In this document: one piece after another, positions 8,699-17,856 of the stretch | Layout: each line of letters opens with the position of its first letter | Numbering within the stretch: position 1 is the stretch's first letter | Program-made: the position numbers and the translations under genes | DNA from: Streptomyces coeruleorubidus | Lineage (GTDB): Bacteria; Actinomycetota; Actinomycetes; Streptomycetales; Streptomycetaceae | Length of the DNA: 64,000 nt | Direction: 5' to 3' | Assembly (NCBI RefSeq): GCF_008705135.1 | Contig: NZ_CP023694.1 | Span: forward strand, 5,065,001-5,129,000 | Notes under the pieces: model-generated | The model's input: only the letters and a program-made list of their open reading frames with translations | What the model was told of the DNA's origin: nothing | The model's database searches: none

Positions 8699-8965
8699 AT
8701 GGTAGTCGGCATCATCCTGGCGGTGATCGGAGTCGTCCTGGTCGGGGCGCTGGTGTCCAAGGCCCGCAGCGGCGGATCCGGGCGGACGACCCGTCGCGGG
8801 GCGGGGGCGTCCACCGGATCGGGGCACGCAAGCGGGGGCAGCTGGTGGGCCGGGAGCGGAGACTCCGGCTCGTCCGGCGGAGACAGCGGGGGGCACTCCT
8901 GCGGCGGCGGGTCGTCCTGCGGCGGGGGTGGAGGAGGAGGCGGCTGCGGCGGCGGAGGCAGCTGA
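8699..8965 (+). CDS. Small membrane protein with Gly/Cys-rich tail
   Basis: An 88-residue protein with an ATG preceded by GGAAGGAGGG at good spacing. Residues 4-20 form one hydrophobic helix with no signal cleavage motif. The rest is Gly/Ser-rich and ends in runs of glycine interrupted by three cysteines (CGGG-SC-GCGGGG). This low-complexity end is like the tail of the TIGR04222-type membrane proteins, but the main domain of that family is missing. The cysteines might bind metal or be modified; no function is assigned. Confidence 0.65.
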   Translation: MVVGIILAVIGVVLVGALVSKARSGGSGRTTRRGAGASTGSGHASGGSWWAGSGDSGSSGGDSGGHSCGGGSSCGGGGGGGGCGGGGS

Positions 8966-9008
8966 CGTACGTCGGCCGCGCTCCCGACGGGGGAGCCGCA
9001 CCCACCGA

Positions 9009-9044
9009 ACGCGGGGTCCGCACTGGGGCGGGCCCCGCGTTCCC
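9009..9044 (+). terminator. Hairpin terminator after the Gly-rich gene
   Basis: Fifteen-bp arms (9009-9023 and 9030-9044) pair with a single G-T wobble around a 6-nt loop. There is no U-tract, which is normal for Streptomyces. Confidence 0.7.
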
Positions 9045-9126
9045 GTGCCCACCGGAGGGGCCGGGGTTTCCCGTGCCGGCCGGGGTTCCGGTGTTCCCGT
9101 CCGGAGGGCGTGCCGAACGCCTGTTG

Positions 9127-9218
9127 GGCAACTTCGAGTGTGTTCTGGCAACTTCGCATGCCTGTAGGACAACTGCCGCCGAGAAGTCATGGACCGAGGT
9201 GTGACTCCGGCAACTGCG
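9127..9218. repeat. Phased CAACT repeat array
   Basis: Four copies of a g(g/a)CAACT(t/g) word occur with CAACT at 9129, 9149, 9170 and 9211. The intervals are 20, 21 and 41 bp, close to two, two and four helical turns, so all copies face the same side of the helix. The first two copies are identical over 10 bp. This suggests a cooperative protein-binding array upstream of the DUF2617-speE genes. Confidence 0.4.
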
Positions 9219-9570
9219 TGCGTCAAGCGGGCACTTCGGGAGGACAGTGAAGGGCCGGGTGCCCGCCCGTCACAGCATGCCGGCGTGAGCCACGGCGCAC
9301 CGGCGCACGCCTCCCCGGCAAGGGCGCACGCCGTAGTTGAACAGTTGAGCTGTGGAGCCCTCTGAGGGATGGAAACCCTACGAACTTGGGTAAAGACGCT
9401 GTTGCGGCGCCACAGTTCATGATTCCCTCTAAAACACCGACGCAGCCTCTCGGACGTTCTGCGGACCTTCCCGAAACCGGCCGACCGGTTTGCCCCGGGC
9501 CGAATCCCCCGGTGCGACCGGGGTGCAGCGGACCCATCTCCCTCTCCTTGTGTGCTTGCGGAGCCGATCC

Positions 9571-10101
9571 ATGCTCACGACCCTGAACACCTCCTACACC
9601 GACACGCGCGCGGCCGATCTCGCCTGGGCCCTGGGGCGCGAGCCGCTTCCCGCACTGGCCACGCTCGACCTCGAACTGACGGGCATCAAACTTCAGTTGC
9701 GACTTCTCGGCGCGTCCCACCAGGTTCTGCTGGAGGAAGAGGGGGGCGTCTGCTCGGAGACGGTGGCGTGCATTCCCGGCAGCAGCACGCCGCTTCCGCT
9801 GGGCGTCGCCAAGCGGGTGGGCGACTGGGAGTACGAGTTCGCGGCCCGGGTCGAGGTCCTCTCGCCCGGCTCCTTCGCGGGCCGCGCCCAGGAGTTGCTG
9901 GCCCTCGTCTCCGACCATCCGCACGGCCTGGCCGGCGTCTTCCCCGGCAGCCCGCACGCCTTCACGGCACTGCTGGCCCAGCACCACGAGGGACAGGTGC
10001 ACTGGCGCACCTGGCACGCGTACCCGCAGGACGGGCAGTTGGTGGCGACCCGCACGAAGGTGGGCGTACGGGTGCCGGCGTCGGTCGCCGCCGCCAACTG
10101 A
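9571..10101 (+). CDS. DUF2617 family protein
   Basis: A 176-residue protein starting MLTTLNTSYTDTRAADLAW, the typical opening of DUF2617, with the conserved LLGASHQVLL segment at about 50 and the ending WHAYPQDGQLV-T-T. The family is nearly confined to actinobacteria. It is regularly encoded with a membrane spermidine-synthase homologue and small proteins DUF350, DUF4178 and DUF4247; here only the speE homologue follows, 120 bp downstream. ATG 9571 has GCGGAG 8 nt upstream. The function is unknown, but context links it to polyamine chemistry or a membrane complex. Confidence 0.85.
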   Translation: MLTTLNTSYTDTRAADLAWALGREPLPALATLDLELTGIKLQLRLLGASHQVLLEEEGGVCSETVACIPGSSTPLPLGVAKRVGDWEYEFAARVEVLSPGSFAGRAQELLALVSDHPHGLAGVFPGSPHAFTALLAQHHEGQVHWRTWHAYPQDGQLVATRTKVGVRVPASVAAAN

Positions 10102-10221
10102 ATCTCCCCGGCACTTCACTCACTCGGCGAACCGGATCTCGTACCGTCATCGGGCCTCTGTAAACCAGCACCACACGTGTGGGTGACGAACCGCAGTGGA
10201 GGCGTGACGTAACGTCGCAGC

Positions 10222-11877
10222 GTGATCGAGCCGCACGCGCCCGCCCCGCCCGGTTCCCCGCCGCCCTGGAGCGCCCCGGGCGGCCCCGGCGGCCCGGCGC
10301 GGCTGCCCGTCCGGCCGGGCACCGGACGGTTCCTGGTCCTGGCGGGTGTGTTCGTCTGCGCGGCCTGCGGACTGGTGTACGAACTCGAACTGGTCGCCCT
10401 GGCCTCGTACTTGATGGGTGACTCCGTCACCCAGGCGTCCGTCGTGCTGTCCGTCATGGTCTTCGCGATGGGCATCGGCTCCCTCGCCGCGAAGCGGCTG
10501 CGCGGGCTCGCCGCGGCCGGCTTCGGCGCGGTCGAGGCGACACTCGCCCTCGTCGGCGGGTGCAGCGCGATGGCCCTGTACGCCGTCTTCGCCTGGACCG
10601 GCGACTGGGGCGGGATGTGGGCCAGCGGGCCGCGCTGCCTCCTGGTCGCCTTCTCCCTCGCGACCGGGCTGCTCATCGGCGCCGAGGTCCCGCTGCTGAT
10701 GGAGCTGATCCAGCGCATCCGCCGCCAGGACGCGGGCGGTGCGGTGGCCGACCTGTTCGCCGCGGACTACGTCGGTGCGCTCGTCGGCGGACTCGCCTTC
10801 CCCTTCCTCCTGCTGCCGTTCCTCGGCCAGCTCACCGGCGCGCTGATCACCGGCGCCGTCAACGCGGTCGTCGGGGGCGCGCTGGTGCTCGGCCTGTTCC
10901 GCCGGGACCTGACCCGGCGCGCCCGCTGGCTGCTGCTGCTCGCCAACGCGCTCGTGCTGGCGATCCTCGCCTCGGCCGCCGTCCTCGTCGACGACTTCGA
11001 GCGGGCCGCCCGGCAGGCGGTGTACGGCGGGGACGTACGGGTGGCGCTCCGGACCGGCGTGCAGGAAGTGGTCCTCACCGGGGGCACGCACGGACGGCCC
11101 CTCGACCTGTTCCTCGACGGCCGGCTGCGGGTCAGCGGGCGCGACGAACCGCGCTACCACGAGGCACTCGTCCACCCGGCCATGACCGGGCCGCACGCGC
11201 GCGTGCTGATCCTCGGCGGCGGTGACGGACTGGCGGCACGCGAGGTGCTGCGGCATCCCGGGGTGGACCGGGTCGACGTCGTCGAACTCGACGAGGAGGT
11301 GCTGCGGCTGGCCCGCACCGACCCGGCCCTGTCCGCGCTGAACGAGCACGCGTTCGGCGACCCGCGCGTGCGCGTGACCACGCAGGACGCCTTCGGCTGG
11401 CTGCGCGGAGCGCCGGCGGCGTCGTACGACGTGGTCCTCTCGGATCTGCCGGACCCGGGCATCACGGCCAGTACGAAGCTGTACTCGCAGGAGTTCTACG
11501 GCCTCGCGCGGCGGGTGCTCGCCCCCGGCGGCCGGCTCGTGGTGCACGCCGGGCCCGTCGCGTCCAGCCCGCGGGTGTACTGGACGGTGGACGCGACCCT
11601 CCGCGCGGCCGGTTTGCGCACCGCCCAGTACCGCACGGGCGGCCGCCACGCCGGTTTCGCCGCCGGCCCCGACCGCACCCCCGCCGACCGCTCCCGGGCG
11701 CCCCGGGACTGGGGCTTCGTCCTGGCCGCCCGGACGGAACCGCGGCCCCGCCTCGGCCCGGACGGTCCACGCCCGCACGTCCTCACGGACGCGTCCCTCG
11801 CGGCGGGGGAACGGGCGGCACGGGGCACGCGGATCGCGGGGCTGCCCGCGTCGACGCTGGTGCATCCGCGCTACTGA
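10222..11877 (+). CDS. speE: Polyamine aminopropyltransferase with N-terminal membrane domain
   Basis: A 551-residue protein. A proline-rich start is followed by about seven membrane helices (35-260, including the MxxE-like [15 protein letters not shown] segment of this family) and a soluble spermidine-synthase domain (about 270-520). The SAM site is [15 protein letters not shown], with the ELDEEVL acidic contact and the DLPDP loop of the aminopropyl-transfer site. These fused proteins are usually annotated as spermidine synthase, but their real substrate in actinomycetes is unproven. The start is uncertain, as the GTG at 10222 has a weak ribosome site. It is paired with DUF2617 upstream. Confidence 0.88.
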   Translation: MIEPHAPAPPGSPPPWSAPGGPGGPARLPVRPGTGRFLVLAGVFVCAACGLVYELELVALASYLMGDSVTQASVVLSVMVFAMGIGSLAAKRLRGLAAAGFGAVEATLALVGGCSAMALYAVFAWTGDWGGMWASGPRCLLVAFSLATGLLIGAEVPLLMELIQRIRRQDAGGAVADLFAADYVGALVGGLAFPFLLLPFLGQLTGALITGAVNAVVGGALVLGLFRRDLTRRARWLLLLANALVLAILASAAVLVDDFERAARQAVYGGDVRVALRTGVQEVVLTGGTHGRPLDLFLDGRLRVSGRDEPRYHEALVHPAMTGPHARVLILGGGDGLAAREVLRHPGVDRVDVVELDEEVLRLARTDPALSALNEHAFGDPRVRVTTQDAFGWLRGAPAASYDVVLSDLPDPGITASTKLYSQEFYGLARRVLAPGGRLVVHAGPVASSPRVYWTVDATLRAAGLRTAQYRTGGRHAGFAAGPDRTPADRSRAPRDWGFVLAARTEPRPRLGPDGPRPHVLTDASLAAGERAARGTRIAGLPASTLVHPRY

Positions 11878-12002
11878 GCGGGCCCGGGGCGGCCTGACGA
11901 GGGAGGGCGAGGGCGGTGAGGATACGCCTGGTGGGGGCGTATCGGGGGCTAATCCCGAAGGCGGGGGTGCGTTTCGGCGCGTGCTGGGTAGAGTCCGTCC
12001 AC

Positions 12003-13028
12003 ATGGAGCACGAGGTGTTCGTTCCGGTTCCGGCCGAGCGGCTCAGGGAGGTGCTGGACGACCCCGCGCGGGTCGCCCGGGCGGTCCCGGGGCTCCAGCA
12101 GGACGCCGGCGCCGAGCCCGTCACCGGGCGGCTGAAAATCCGGGTCGGCAGCCACTCCGTCACGTACCGGGGTGCCGTACGGGTGTCCCGGGCGGACGAC
12201 GGGGCGTACGCCGTCGAGGGCGACGCCACGGAGGCCCGCGGCAGCGGCTCGGTGAAACTCACGCTGCGGATCGCCCTGCGGGACGCGCAGGACGGTACGA
12301 CGGTCGTGTTCGACGGTACGGCCGCCGCGGACGGGCGGATCAAGGACCTCCCGTCCGACGCGGTGGAGGGCGCCGTCACCCGCCTGCTGAACCGTTTCGC
12401 GGAACACCTGGCCGCGGCAGCCCCGGAAACGACCACGCCCCTCGCCACCCAGGACTTCGAACCCCGCGCCACGACCGATTACGAGACGACCCCGGACGCG
12501 GACGACGCGGCTCCGCCGCCTCTGCCTCCGGCGGGGGCCGAGGGGGGCGTGATGGCCGACGCCGACGAGGAGGCCGGGGCTTCGTCGGCCCCGGGACGCG
12601 CCGGCGAGGCGTCGGCTCGTGGTCACGCCGACGACCTTCGCGCCACTGAGGCCGGCGACGAGTCCTCCGCGCCGGGTGACGCCGACGAGCCCCCCGCCCC
12701 CGCAGCCGACGACGCTCCCGCCCCGGCCCCCGAGCCCCCCGCCGTCTTCGGGAGCGATATTCCGCCGTCCTCTCTCGGTCCCTCGCACGAGAAAGACGAG
12801 GACGACGAGGACGACGAGGACATCGCCGAGGCGGCGCACGCGCGGCGGACGATGATCGGGCGCAGTGCCGAGGAGGTCGATCACGCCCCGCCGCGAGGCC
12901 GGTACGCGCCGGTGCCCGCGCCGCAGACCGTGATGCCCACCGCCCCGCTGCGCTGGGCGGCCCCCGCGGCGGCGCTCGCGCTGGCGTCGGCCATCGTGGC
13001 GGTCCGGGCCCTGCGCAGGCGCCGCTGA
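12003..13028 (+). CDS. SRPBCC (CoxG-like) protein with acidic linker and C-terminal TM
   Basis: A 341-residue protein beginning MEHEVFVPVPAERLREVLDDP, a classic SRPBCC/CoxG (DUF1857-like, carbon monoxide dehydrogenase subunit G) opening; the fold spans about 1-140. Residues 150-300 are a low-complexity Ala/Asp/Glu/Pro linker with a run of Asp/Glu near 265. One membrane helix (about 315-333) and an Arg-rich end follow. This is a tail-anchored layout with the ligand-binding domain in the cytoplasm. CoxG homologues recruit or carry respiratory-chain or lipid ligands; none is shown here. ATG 12003 was preferred to upstream starts because the fold begins there. Confidence 0.8.
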   Translation: MEHEVFVPVPAERLREVLDDPARVARAVPGLQQDAGAEPVTGRLKIRVGSHSVTYRGAVRVSRADDGAYAVEGDATEARGSGSVKLTLRIALRDAQDGTTVVFDGTAAADGRIKDLPSDAVEGAVTRLLNRFAEHLAAAAPETTTPLATQDFEPRATTDYETTPDADDAAPPPLPPAGAEGGVMADADEEAGASSAPGRAGEASARGHADDLRATEAGDESSAPGDADEPPAPAADDAPAPAPEPPAVFGSDIPPSSLGPSHEKDEDDEDDEDIAEAAHARRTMIGRSAEEVDHAPPRGRYAPVPAPQTVMPTAPLRWAAPAAALALASAIVAVRALRRRR

Positions 13029-13079
13029 AAAGCCCCGCACCGGGTGATGCCCTCTTGATCACCCCAGTAGGGTCGTCCC

Positions 13080-13868
13080 GTGAGTGACGACAACATCACG
13101 CTGACCGCGGGCGACGCGGAGGTGACCGTGCAGCCGGGCAACGGCGGCCGGGTCGGAGGGCTGCGGATCGGCGGCGTCGAGGTGCTCCGGCAGGGGGAGC
13201 GGTACGGCTCCTTCCCGATGGTGCCGTGGTGCGGGCGGATCCGCGACGGGCGCTTCCTCGACGGCGCCGTCGTACGGCAGATGCCCCTCAACGCCCCGCC
13301 CCACGCCATCCACGGCACCGCCCGCGACGGCGCCTGGCGCACCGCCCGCACGAGCACGGCCGAGGCCGTCCTCACCCACGAGCTCGTCGACCCCTGGCCC
13401 CACCCGGGCCGCGTCACCCAGGTCGTCGCCCTCGCCGAGGACGCGCTGACGCTGACCATGTCCGTGGAGACGTACGAGTCGTCGTTCCCGGCGCAGATCG
13501 GCTGGCACCCGTGGTTCAACCGGAACCTCGGCGGCGAGGACGTGCGCATCGACTTCGACCCGGCCTGGCAGGAGGAGCGCGGCGACGACCACCTGCCCAC
13601 CGGCAACCGCGTCGAGCCGAAGCCCGGCCCCTGGGACGACTGCTTCGGCATGCCCGGCGGCGTCGACGTGACCCTCACCTGGCCCGGGCAGCTGGAGCTG
13701 AAGGTGGCCAGCAGGCAGGAGTGGGTCGTCGTCTACGACGAGCAGGAGGCGGCCGTGTGCGTGGAGCCGCAGACCGGCCCGCCCAACGGGCTCAACAGCA
13801 TGCCGCGCCTGGTCACGCCCCTGGAGCCGCTGGAGGCCACCACGACCTGGAGCTGGCGCCGCCTCTAA
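13080..13868 (+). CDS. Aldose 1-epimerase family protein
   Basis: A 262-residue galactose-mutarotase-like beta-sandwich protein. It shows the family landmarks GGRVGGLRIGG near residue 21, WCGRIRDGRF near 50, the catalytic histidine in APPHAIHGTARDGAW (about 80), GWHPWFNR (about 141) and the late EPQTGPPNGLN with the acidic catalytic residue. It interconverts the anomers of an aldose or sugar phosphate. The GTG start lies 6 nt after TAGGGT (13068-13073), as for leaderless transcripts. The stop codon forms part of the predicted -10 of pyrE. Confidence 0.87.
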   Translation: MSDDNITLTAGDAEVTVQPGNGGRVGGLRIGGVEVLRQGERYGSFPMVPWCGRIRDGRFLDGAVVRQMPLNAPPHAIHGTARDGAWRTARTSTAEAVLTHELVDPWPHPGRVTQVVALAEDALTLTMSVETYESSFPAQIGWHPWFNRNLGGEDVRIDFDPAWQEERGDDHLPTGNRVEPKPGPWDDCFGMPGGVDVTLTWPGQLELKVASRQEWVVVYDEQEAAVCVEPQTGPPNGLNSMPRLVTPLEPLEATTTWSWRRL

Positions 13869-13878
13869 GCTGGGCGGC

Positions 13879-14427
13879 ATGACGGACACACGCGGCGCGC
13901 TGCTGCAGCAGATCAAGGACAAGGCCGTGGTGCACGGCAAGGTGACCCTGTCGTCGGGTCTCGAGGCCGACTACTACGTCGACCTGCGCCGCGTCACCCT
14001 CGACGGCGAGGCAGCGCCGCTGGTCGGGCAGGTGCTGCTCGACCTGACCGCCGACCTGGAGTTCGACGCGGTGGGCGGCCTCACCATGGGCGCCGACCCC
14101 GTCGCCGCCGCCATGCTGCACGCGGCCGCAGCGCGCGGGCGGCGCCTGGACGCCTTCGTCGTGCGGAAGGCCGCGAAGGCGCACGGCCTGCAGCGCCGCG
14201 TCGAGGGCCCGGACATCGCGGGCCGCCGCGTGCTGGTCGTCGAGGACACCTCCACCACCGGCGGCTCCCCGCTCACCGCCGTCGAGGCCGTGCGCGAGGC
14301 CGGGGCCGAGGTCGTCGCCGTCGCGACCATCGTCGACCGGGCCACCGGCGCCGCGGAGAAGATCCAGGAGGGCGCCGGGGTGCCGTACCTCTTCGCGTTC
14401 TCCAAGGACGAGCTGGGCCTGGACTGA
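13879..14427 (+). CDS. pyrE: Orotate phosphoribosyltransferase
   Basis: A 182-residue type I phosphoribosyltransferase. The PRPP-binding loop VLVVEDTSTTGGSPL lies at about 118-132 and the catalytic flexible loop with VVRKAAKAHG at about 93-103. It transfers the ribosyl phosphate of PRPP to orotate, giving OMP in pyrimidine synthesis. It stands apart from the main pyr operon, as in other streptomycetes. The predicted -10 TAAGCT (13866-13871) overlaps the stop of the epimerase gene and ends 7 nt before the ATG, so the mRNA is probably leaderless or nearly so. Confidence 0.94.
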   Translation: MTDTRGALLQQIKDKAVVHGKVTLSSGLEADYYVDLRRVTLDGEAAPLVGQVLLDLTADLEFDAVGGLTMGADPVAAAMLHAAAARGRRLDAFVVRKAAKAHGLQRRVEGPDIAGRRVLVVEDTSTTGGSPLTAVEAVREAGAEVVAVATIVDRATGAAEKIQEGAGVPYLFAFSKDELGLD

Positions 14428-14571
14428 GCCCGGAACGACCAGGGCGTGGACGGTGGCCTGGACCTTCCGGCCAAGTCTGGAAAGATGGGGCCGACGATGA
14501 CGTCGCACCCCAAGGTCTAGGTCAGGGCCGAGAACGCAGTACGCCAACCCGCAGATACAAGGAGCGGACGC

Positions 14572-15594
14572 ATGCCCATCGCAACTCCCGAGGTCTACAA
14601 CGAAATGCTGGACCGGGCGAAGGCAGGAAAGTTCGCCTACCCGGCCATCAACGTGACCTCCACCCAGACCCTGCACGCGGCCCTGCGCGGTTTCGCTGAG
14701 GCGGAGAGCGACGGCATCGTCCAGATCTCCACGGGTGGCGCCGAGTTCCTGGGCGGTCAGTACAGCAAGGACATGGTGACCGGCGCGGTCGCCCTGGCCG
14801 AGTTCGCGCACATCGTCGCCGAGAAGTACCCGGTGAACATCGCGCTGCACACGGACCACTGCCCGAAGGACAAGCTCGACGGGTACGTACGCCCGCTGCT
14901 GGCGCTCTCCAAGAAGCGCGTCGAGGCCGGCCTGGCCCCGCTGTTCCAGTCGCACATGTGGGACGGCTCCGCCGAGACCCTCGCCGACAACCTCTCCATC
15001 GCGCAGGAGCTGCTGGAGCAGGCCCGCGCTGCGAAGATCATCCTCGAGGTGGAGATCACCCCGACCGGTGGCGAGGAGGACGGCGTCTCCCACGAGATCA
15101 ACGACTCCCTCTACACCACCGTCGACGACGCGATCCGCACCGCCGAGGCCCTGGGCCTGGGCGAGAAGGGCCGCTACCTGCTCGCCGCGTCCTTCGGCAA
15201 CGTGCACGGCGTGTACAAGCCGGGCAACGTCGTCCTGCGTCCCGAGCTGCTGAAGGAGCTGAACGAGGGCGTCGCCGCCAAGTTCGGCAAGGCCTCCCCG
15301 TTCGACTTCGTCTTCCACGGCGGCTCCGGCTCCTCGGAGGAGGAGATCCGGACCGCCCTGGAGAACGGCGTGGTCAAGATGAACATCGACACGGACACGC
15401 AGTACGCCTTCACGCGCCCGGTCGCGGACCACATGTTCCGCAACTACGACGGCGTCCTGAAGGTCGACGGCGAGGTCGGCAACAAGAAGACCTACGACCC
15501 GCGCACCTGGGGCAAGCTGGCCGAGGCCTCCATGTCCGCGCGTGTCGTCGAGGCCTGCGGCCACCTGCGCTCGACCGGCACCAAGATCAAGTAA
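14572..15594 (+). CDS. fba: Class II fructose-bisphosphate aldolase
   Basis: A 340-residue zinc-dependent aldolase. Motifs are LHTDHCPKDKLDGYVRP near residue 97 (catalytic Asp and a zinc His), EVEITPTGGEEDGVSHE near 160, FGNVHGVYKPGN near 205 (zinc His) and VFHGGSGSS near 245 (zinc His and phosphate loop). It splits fructose 1,6-bisphosphate in glycolysis and runs in reverse in gluconeogenesis. AAGGAG precedes the ATG at ideal spacing. The 144-bp upstream region gives it its own promoter, and a strong terminator follows, so it is monocistronic. Confidence 0.97.
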   Translation: MPIATPEVYNEMLDRAKAGKFAYPAINVTSTQTLHAALRGFAEAESDGIVQISTGGAEFLGGQYSKDMVTGAVALAEFAHIVAEKYPVNIALHTDHCPKDKLDGYVRPLLALSKKRVEAGLAPLFQSHMWDGSAETLADNLSIAQELLEQARAAKIILEVEITPTGGEEDGVSHEINDSLYTTVDDAIRTAEALGLGEKGRYLLAASFGNVHGVYKPGNVVLRPELLKELNEGVAAKFGKASPFDFVFHGGSGSSEEEIRTALENGVVKMNIDTDTQYAFTRPVADHMFRNYDGVLKVDGEVGNKKTYDPRTWGKLAEASMSARVVEACGHLRSTGTKIK

Positions 15595-15616
15595 GTCCGT
15601 TCCGGATCACGCGTTC

Positions 15617-15646
15617 GAGCCCGGCACCTCTCCTGGTGCCGGGCTC
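15617..15646 (+). terminator. fba: fba hairpin terminator
   Basis: A perfect 12-bp stem (15617-15628 with 15635-15646) with a 6-nt loop, followed by TTCC. It lies directly before the promoter of the MFS gene. Confidence 0.88.
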
Positions 15647-15663
15647 TTCCGTATGCTCCCTGC

Positions 15664-17133
15664 ATGCCCGATGTGCGGATCGCCTCGCCCCAGGGCCGGT
15701 GGATCCTGCTCACCACCGTCCTCGGCTCCAGCATGGCCCTGCTGGACTCGACCGTCGTCAATGTGGCGCTGCCCCGCATCGGCCGTGACCTTGACGCGGA
15801 CATGGCGGCCCTCCAGTGGACCGTCAACGCGTACATGGTCACGCTGGCCGGGCTGATCCTGCTGGGCGGGGCGCTGGGCGACCGTTTCGGGCGCCGGAAG
15901 GTGTTCGTCGTCGGTGTGGTGTGGTTCGCGGTGGCGTCCTTGCTGTGCGGGATCGCGCCGAACGCCGGGGTGCTGATCGCCGCGCGTGCCCTGCAAGGGG
16001 TGGGCGGTGCCCTTCTCACACCGGGGTCGCTGGCGCTGATCCAGGCGTCCTTCCACCCGGACGACCGGGGACGCGCGGTGGGCCTGTGGTCCGGCTTCGG
16101 CGGGGTCGGGGCGGCGGTCGGGCCCTTCGTCGGCGGCTGGCTGGTGGACGGGCCGGGCTGGCGGTGGGTGTTCCTGCTGAACGTTCCGCTGGCCCTGCTG
16201 TGCGTGCCCGTGGCGCTGCGGCACGTGCCCGAGTCGGGCGGCGAGGGGGCCCGGGGCCGGTTCGACGTGCTGGGGGCGGTGCTGGGCGCGTCGGCGCTCG
16301 CGCTGCTGACGTACGCGTTGATCGAGGCGGCCGGTGCGGACAGCCTGGTGGTGGCGGGTACGGCGGTGGCGGGAGCGGTCGCGGCCGTGGCGTTCGTGGT
16401 CGTCGAGCGGCGGCGGTCCGAGCCGATGATGCCGCCGGACATCTTCTCCTCCCGCCAGTTCACCGCGGTCAACCTCGTCACGCTGTGCGTGTACGCGGCC
16501 CTCGGCGGATTCTTCTTCCTCGCCGCGCTTCAGCTCCAGGTGGTCGTGGGCTATTCGGCCCTCGCGGCCGGTACGGCGTTGCTGCCGACGACCGTGCTGA
16601 TGCTGCTGCTGTCGGCGCGGTCCGGCGAGCTGGCCGACCGGATCGGGCCGCGGCTGCCGCTCACGGTGGGGCCGCTGCTGTGCGCCGCGGGGATGCTGCT
16701 GATGCTGCGGGTCGGGCCGGGGGCGTCGTACGTGGCCGACGTGCTGCCGGCGCTCATGGTGCTCGGGCTGGGCATGGTCACGCTGGTGGCGCCGCTGACG
16801 GCGACCGTGCTGGGGTCGGTGGACGTCTCCCGGGCGGGGCTGGCCAGCGGGATCAACAACGCGGCGGCCCGGGCGGCGGGGCTGGTGGCGGTGGCGGCGT
16901 TGCCGTTGCTGGCGGGGATGGGGGAGGAGGCGTACCGGGAGCCGGCCGCGTTCGACGCCGCCTTCGGGAAGTCGATGGCGTGGTGTGCGGGGGCGCTGGT
17001 GGTGGGGTCGGTCGTCGCGGCCGCGGCGGTACGGAGGCCGCCGCCGGGCTGCAAGCGGCCGGAGTGCCTGAGGCAGGGGGGTGTGACGGCACCGCCGCTG
17101 GAGGGGGAGCCGGTGCGGAAGCGGTTGTCCTAG
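15664..17133 (+). CDS. MFS drug:H+ antiporter (DHA2, 14-TM)
   Basis: A 489-residue transporter with about 14 membrane helices. Motif C-like and family segments are LDSTVVNVALPRIGRDL (near 25), WTVNAYMVTLAGLILLGGALGDRFGRRK (loop 2-3 motif A, near 55-80), and RALQGVGGALLTPGSLALI (near 108). This is the EmrB/QacA subfamily, which expels drugs or metabolites by proton exchange. The ATG follows TATGCT by 6 nt, so the transcript is probably leaderless. No regulator gene adjoins it and the substrate cannot be read from sequence. A copy of the dispersed repeat lies behind its stop. Confidence 0.9.
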   Translation: MPDVRIASPQGRWILLTTVLGSSMALLDSTVVNVALPRIGRDLDADMAALQWTVNAYMVTLAGLILLGGALGDRFGRRKVFVVGVVWFAVASLLCGIAPNAGVLIAARALQGVGGALLTPGSLALIQASFHPDDRGRAVGLWSGFGGVGAAVGPFVGGWLVDGPGWRWVFLLNVPLALLCVPVALRHVPESGGEGARGRFDVLGAVLGASALALLTYALIEAAGADSLVVAGTAVAGAVAAVAFVVVERRRSEPMMPPDIFSSRQFTAVNLVTLCVYAALGGFFFLAALQLQVVVGYSALAAGTALLPTTVLMLLLSARSGELADRIGPRLPLTVGPLLCAAGMLLMLRVGPGASYVADVLPALMVLGLGMVTLVAPLTATVLGSVDVSRAGLASGINNAAARAAGLVAVAALPLLAGMGEEAYREPAAFDAAFGKSMAWCAGALVVGSVVAAAAVRRPPPGCKRPECLRQGGVTAPPLEGEPVRKRLS

Positions 17134-17149
17134 GTGCGGGGGGTTTGTG

Positions 17150-17267
17150 CTGAGGCCGGGGCGTTGCGCAGCCCGGCGCGACGGGGTGCCGCTTCTTTGG
17201 GACGGGTGCCGCCCTGGGGGTACCTCCCAGGCCCTTAAGGCACTGGGGGAGGCACGACTGCCCGCAG
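17150..17267 (-). repeat. Dispersed intergenic repeat, copy 1
   Basis: About 117 bp that recurs in the opposite orientation at 53903 and 57379. It contains nested palindromes: a CCTGGGGGTACCTCCCAGG core at 17213-17231 and, beside it, GTGCC/GGCAC arms around TTAA. It lies 16 bp after the MFS stop and 25 bp before the next start. It could fold into a long hairpin and end transcription. The two plus-oriented copies lie between convergent genes. Confidence 0.8.
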
Positions 17268-17292
17268 CTCATGCCTGCGGCAGACTTGGGGC

Positions 17293-17706
17293 ATGTCCAT
17301 TCACGAGAACCTCCTCGGGGGCCCGCCCCCGACCCACCTCCCCGACGACCCCGGGCCACGGGAACTGCTCGCGTCGGGTACCGCGCCGGTCGACGTCGCC
17401 GCCGCGCACCCCACCTCCTCCCTCGCCTGGGCGCAGCTCGCCGACGAGGCGTACGAGCGGGGCGCGACCGTCGAGTCGTACGCGTACGCCCGCACGGGCT
17501 ACCACCGCGGCCTGGACGCGCTGCGCCGCAGCGGCTGGAAGGGCCACGGCCCGGTCCCCTGGGAGCACGAGCCGAACCGCGGCTTCCTGCGTGCCCTGCA
17601 CGCCCTCGCCCGTGCCGCACAGGCGATCGGCGAGCAGGAGGAGTACGAGCGCTGCTCCCAGTTCCTTAAGGACTCCTCGCCGACGGCGGCGCAGGTCCTG
17701 GGCTGA
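17293..17706 (+). CDS. DUF3151 family protein
   Basis: A 137-residue protein with the DUF3151 pattern: LLGGPP opening, a helical repeat-like middle (AAAHPTSSLAWAQLADEAYERGATVESYAYARTGYHRGLDALR, about 36-78, split here by its conserved Tyr/Ala positions) and WKGHGPVPWEHEPNRGFLRAL near 82-102. The fold looks TPR-like. The family is conserved through actinobacteria and has no known function. It is encoded alone, with its own terminator, next to the tryptophan catabolic genes. Confidence 0.87.
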   Translation: MSIHENLLGGPPPTHLPDDPGPRELLASGTAPVDVAAAHPTSSLAWAQLADEAYERGATVESYAYARTGYHRGLDALRRSGWKGHGPVPWEHEPNRGFLRALHALARAAQAIGEQEEYERCSQFLKDSSPTAAQVLG

Positions 17707-17722
17707 CGGCGGTCCGTGTGTG

Positions 17723-17749
17723 AGGCCCGTCCGCCGAGCGGGCGGGCCT
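17723..17749 (+). terminator. Terminator of the DUF3151 gene
   Basis: Arms 17723-17733 and 17739-17749 pair over 11 bp with one G-T pair and a 5-nt loop; two T follow. Confidence 0.75.
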
Positions 17750-17856
17750 TGCGGTTCCGGGGGACGATTGCGGAGTATGCCCGTGGGGACCGGGGCCCCC
17801 GTGCCGGCATCGGCAGGGGCGGACCGCTACCCGGAGTTACAAAGCAGGAGACAGCG

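Larger units (their letters stand above)
8966..9570. other. 605-bp gene-free region
   Basis: No convincing coding sequence is seen on either strand. It contains the terminator of the Gly-rich gene (9009-9044), GC-rich degenerate repeats at 9045-9110, the phased CAACT array (9127-9218), AT-richer sequence with GTTGAACAGTTGAGC at about 9336, and probably the promoter of the DUF2617 gene. Confidence 0.6.
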
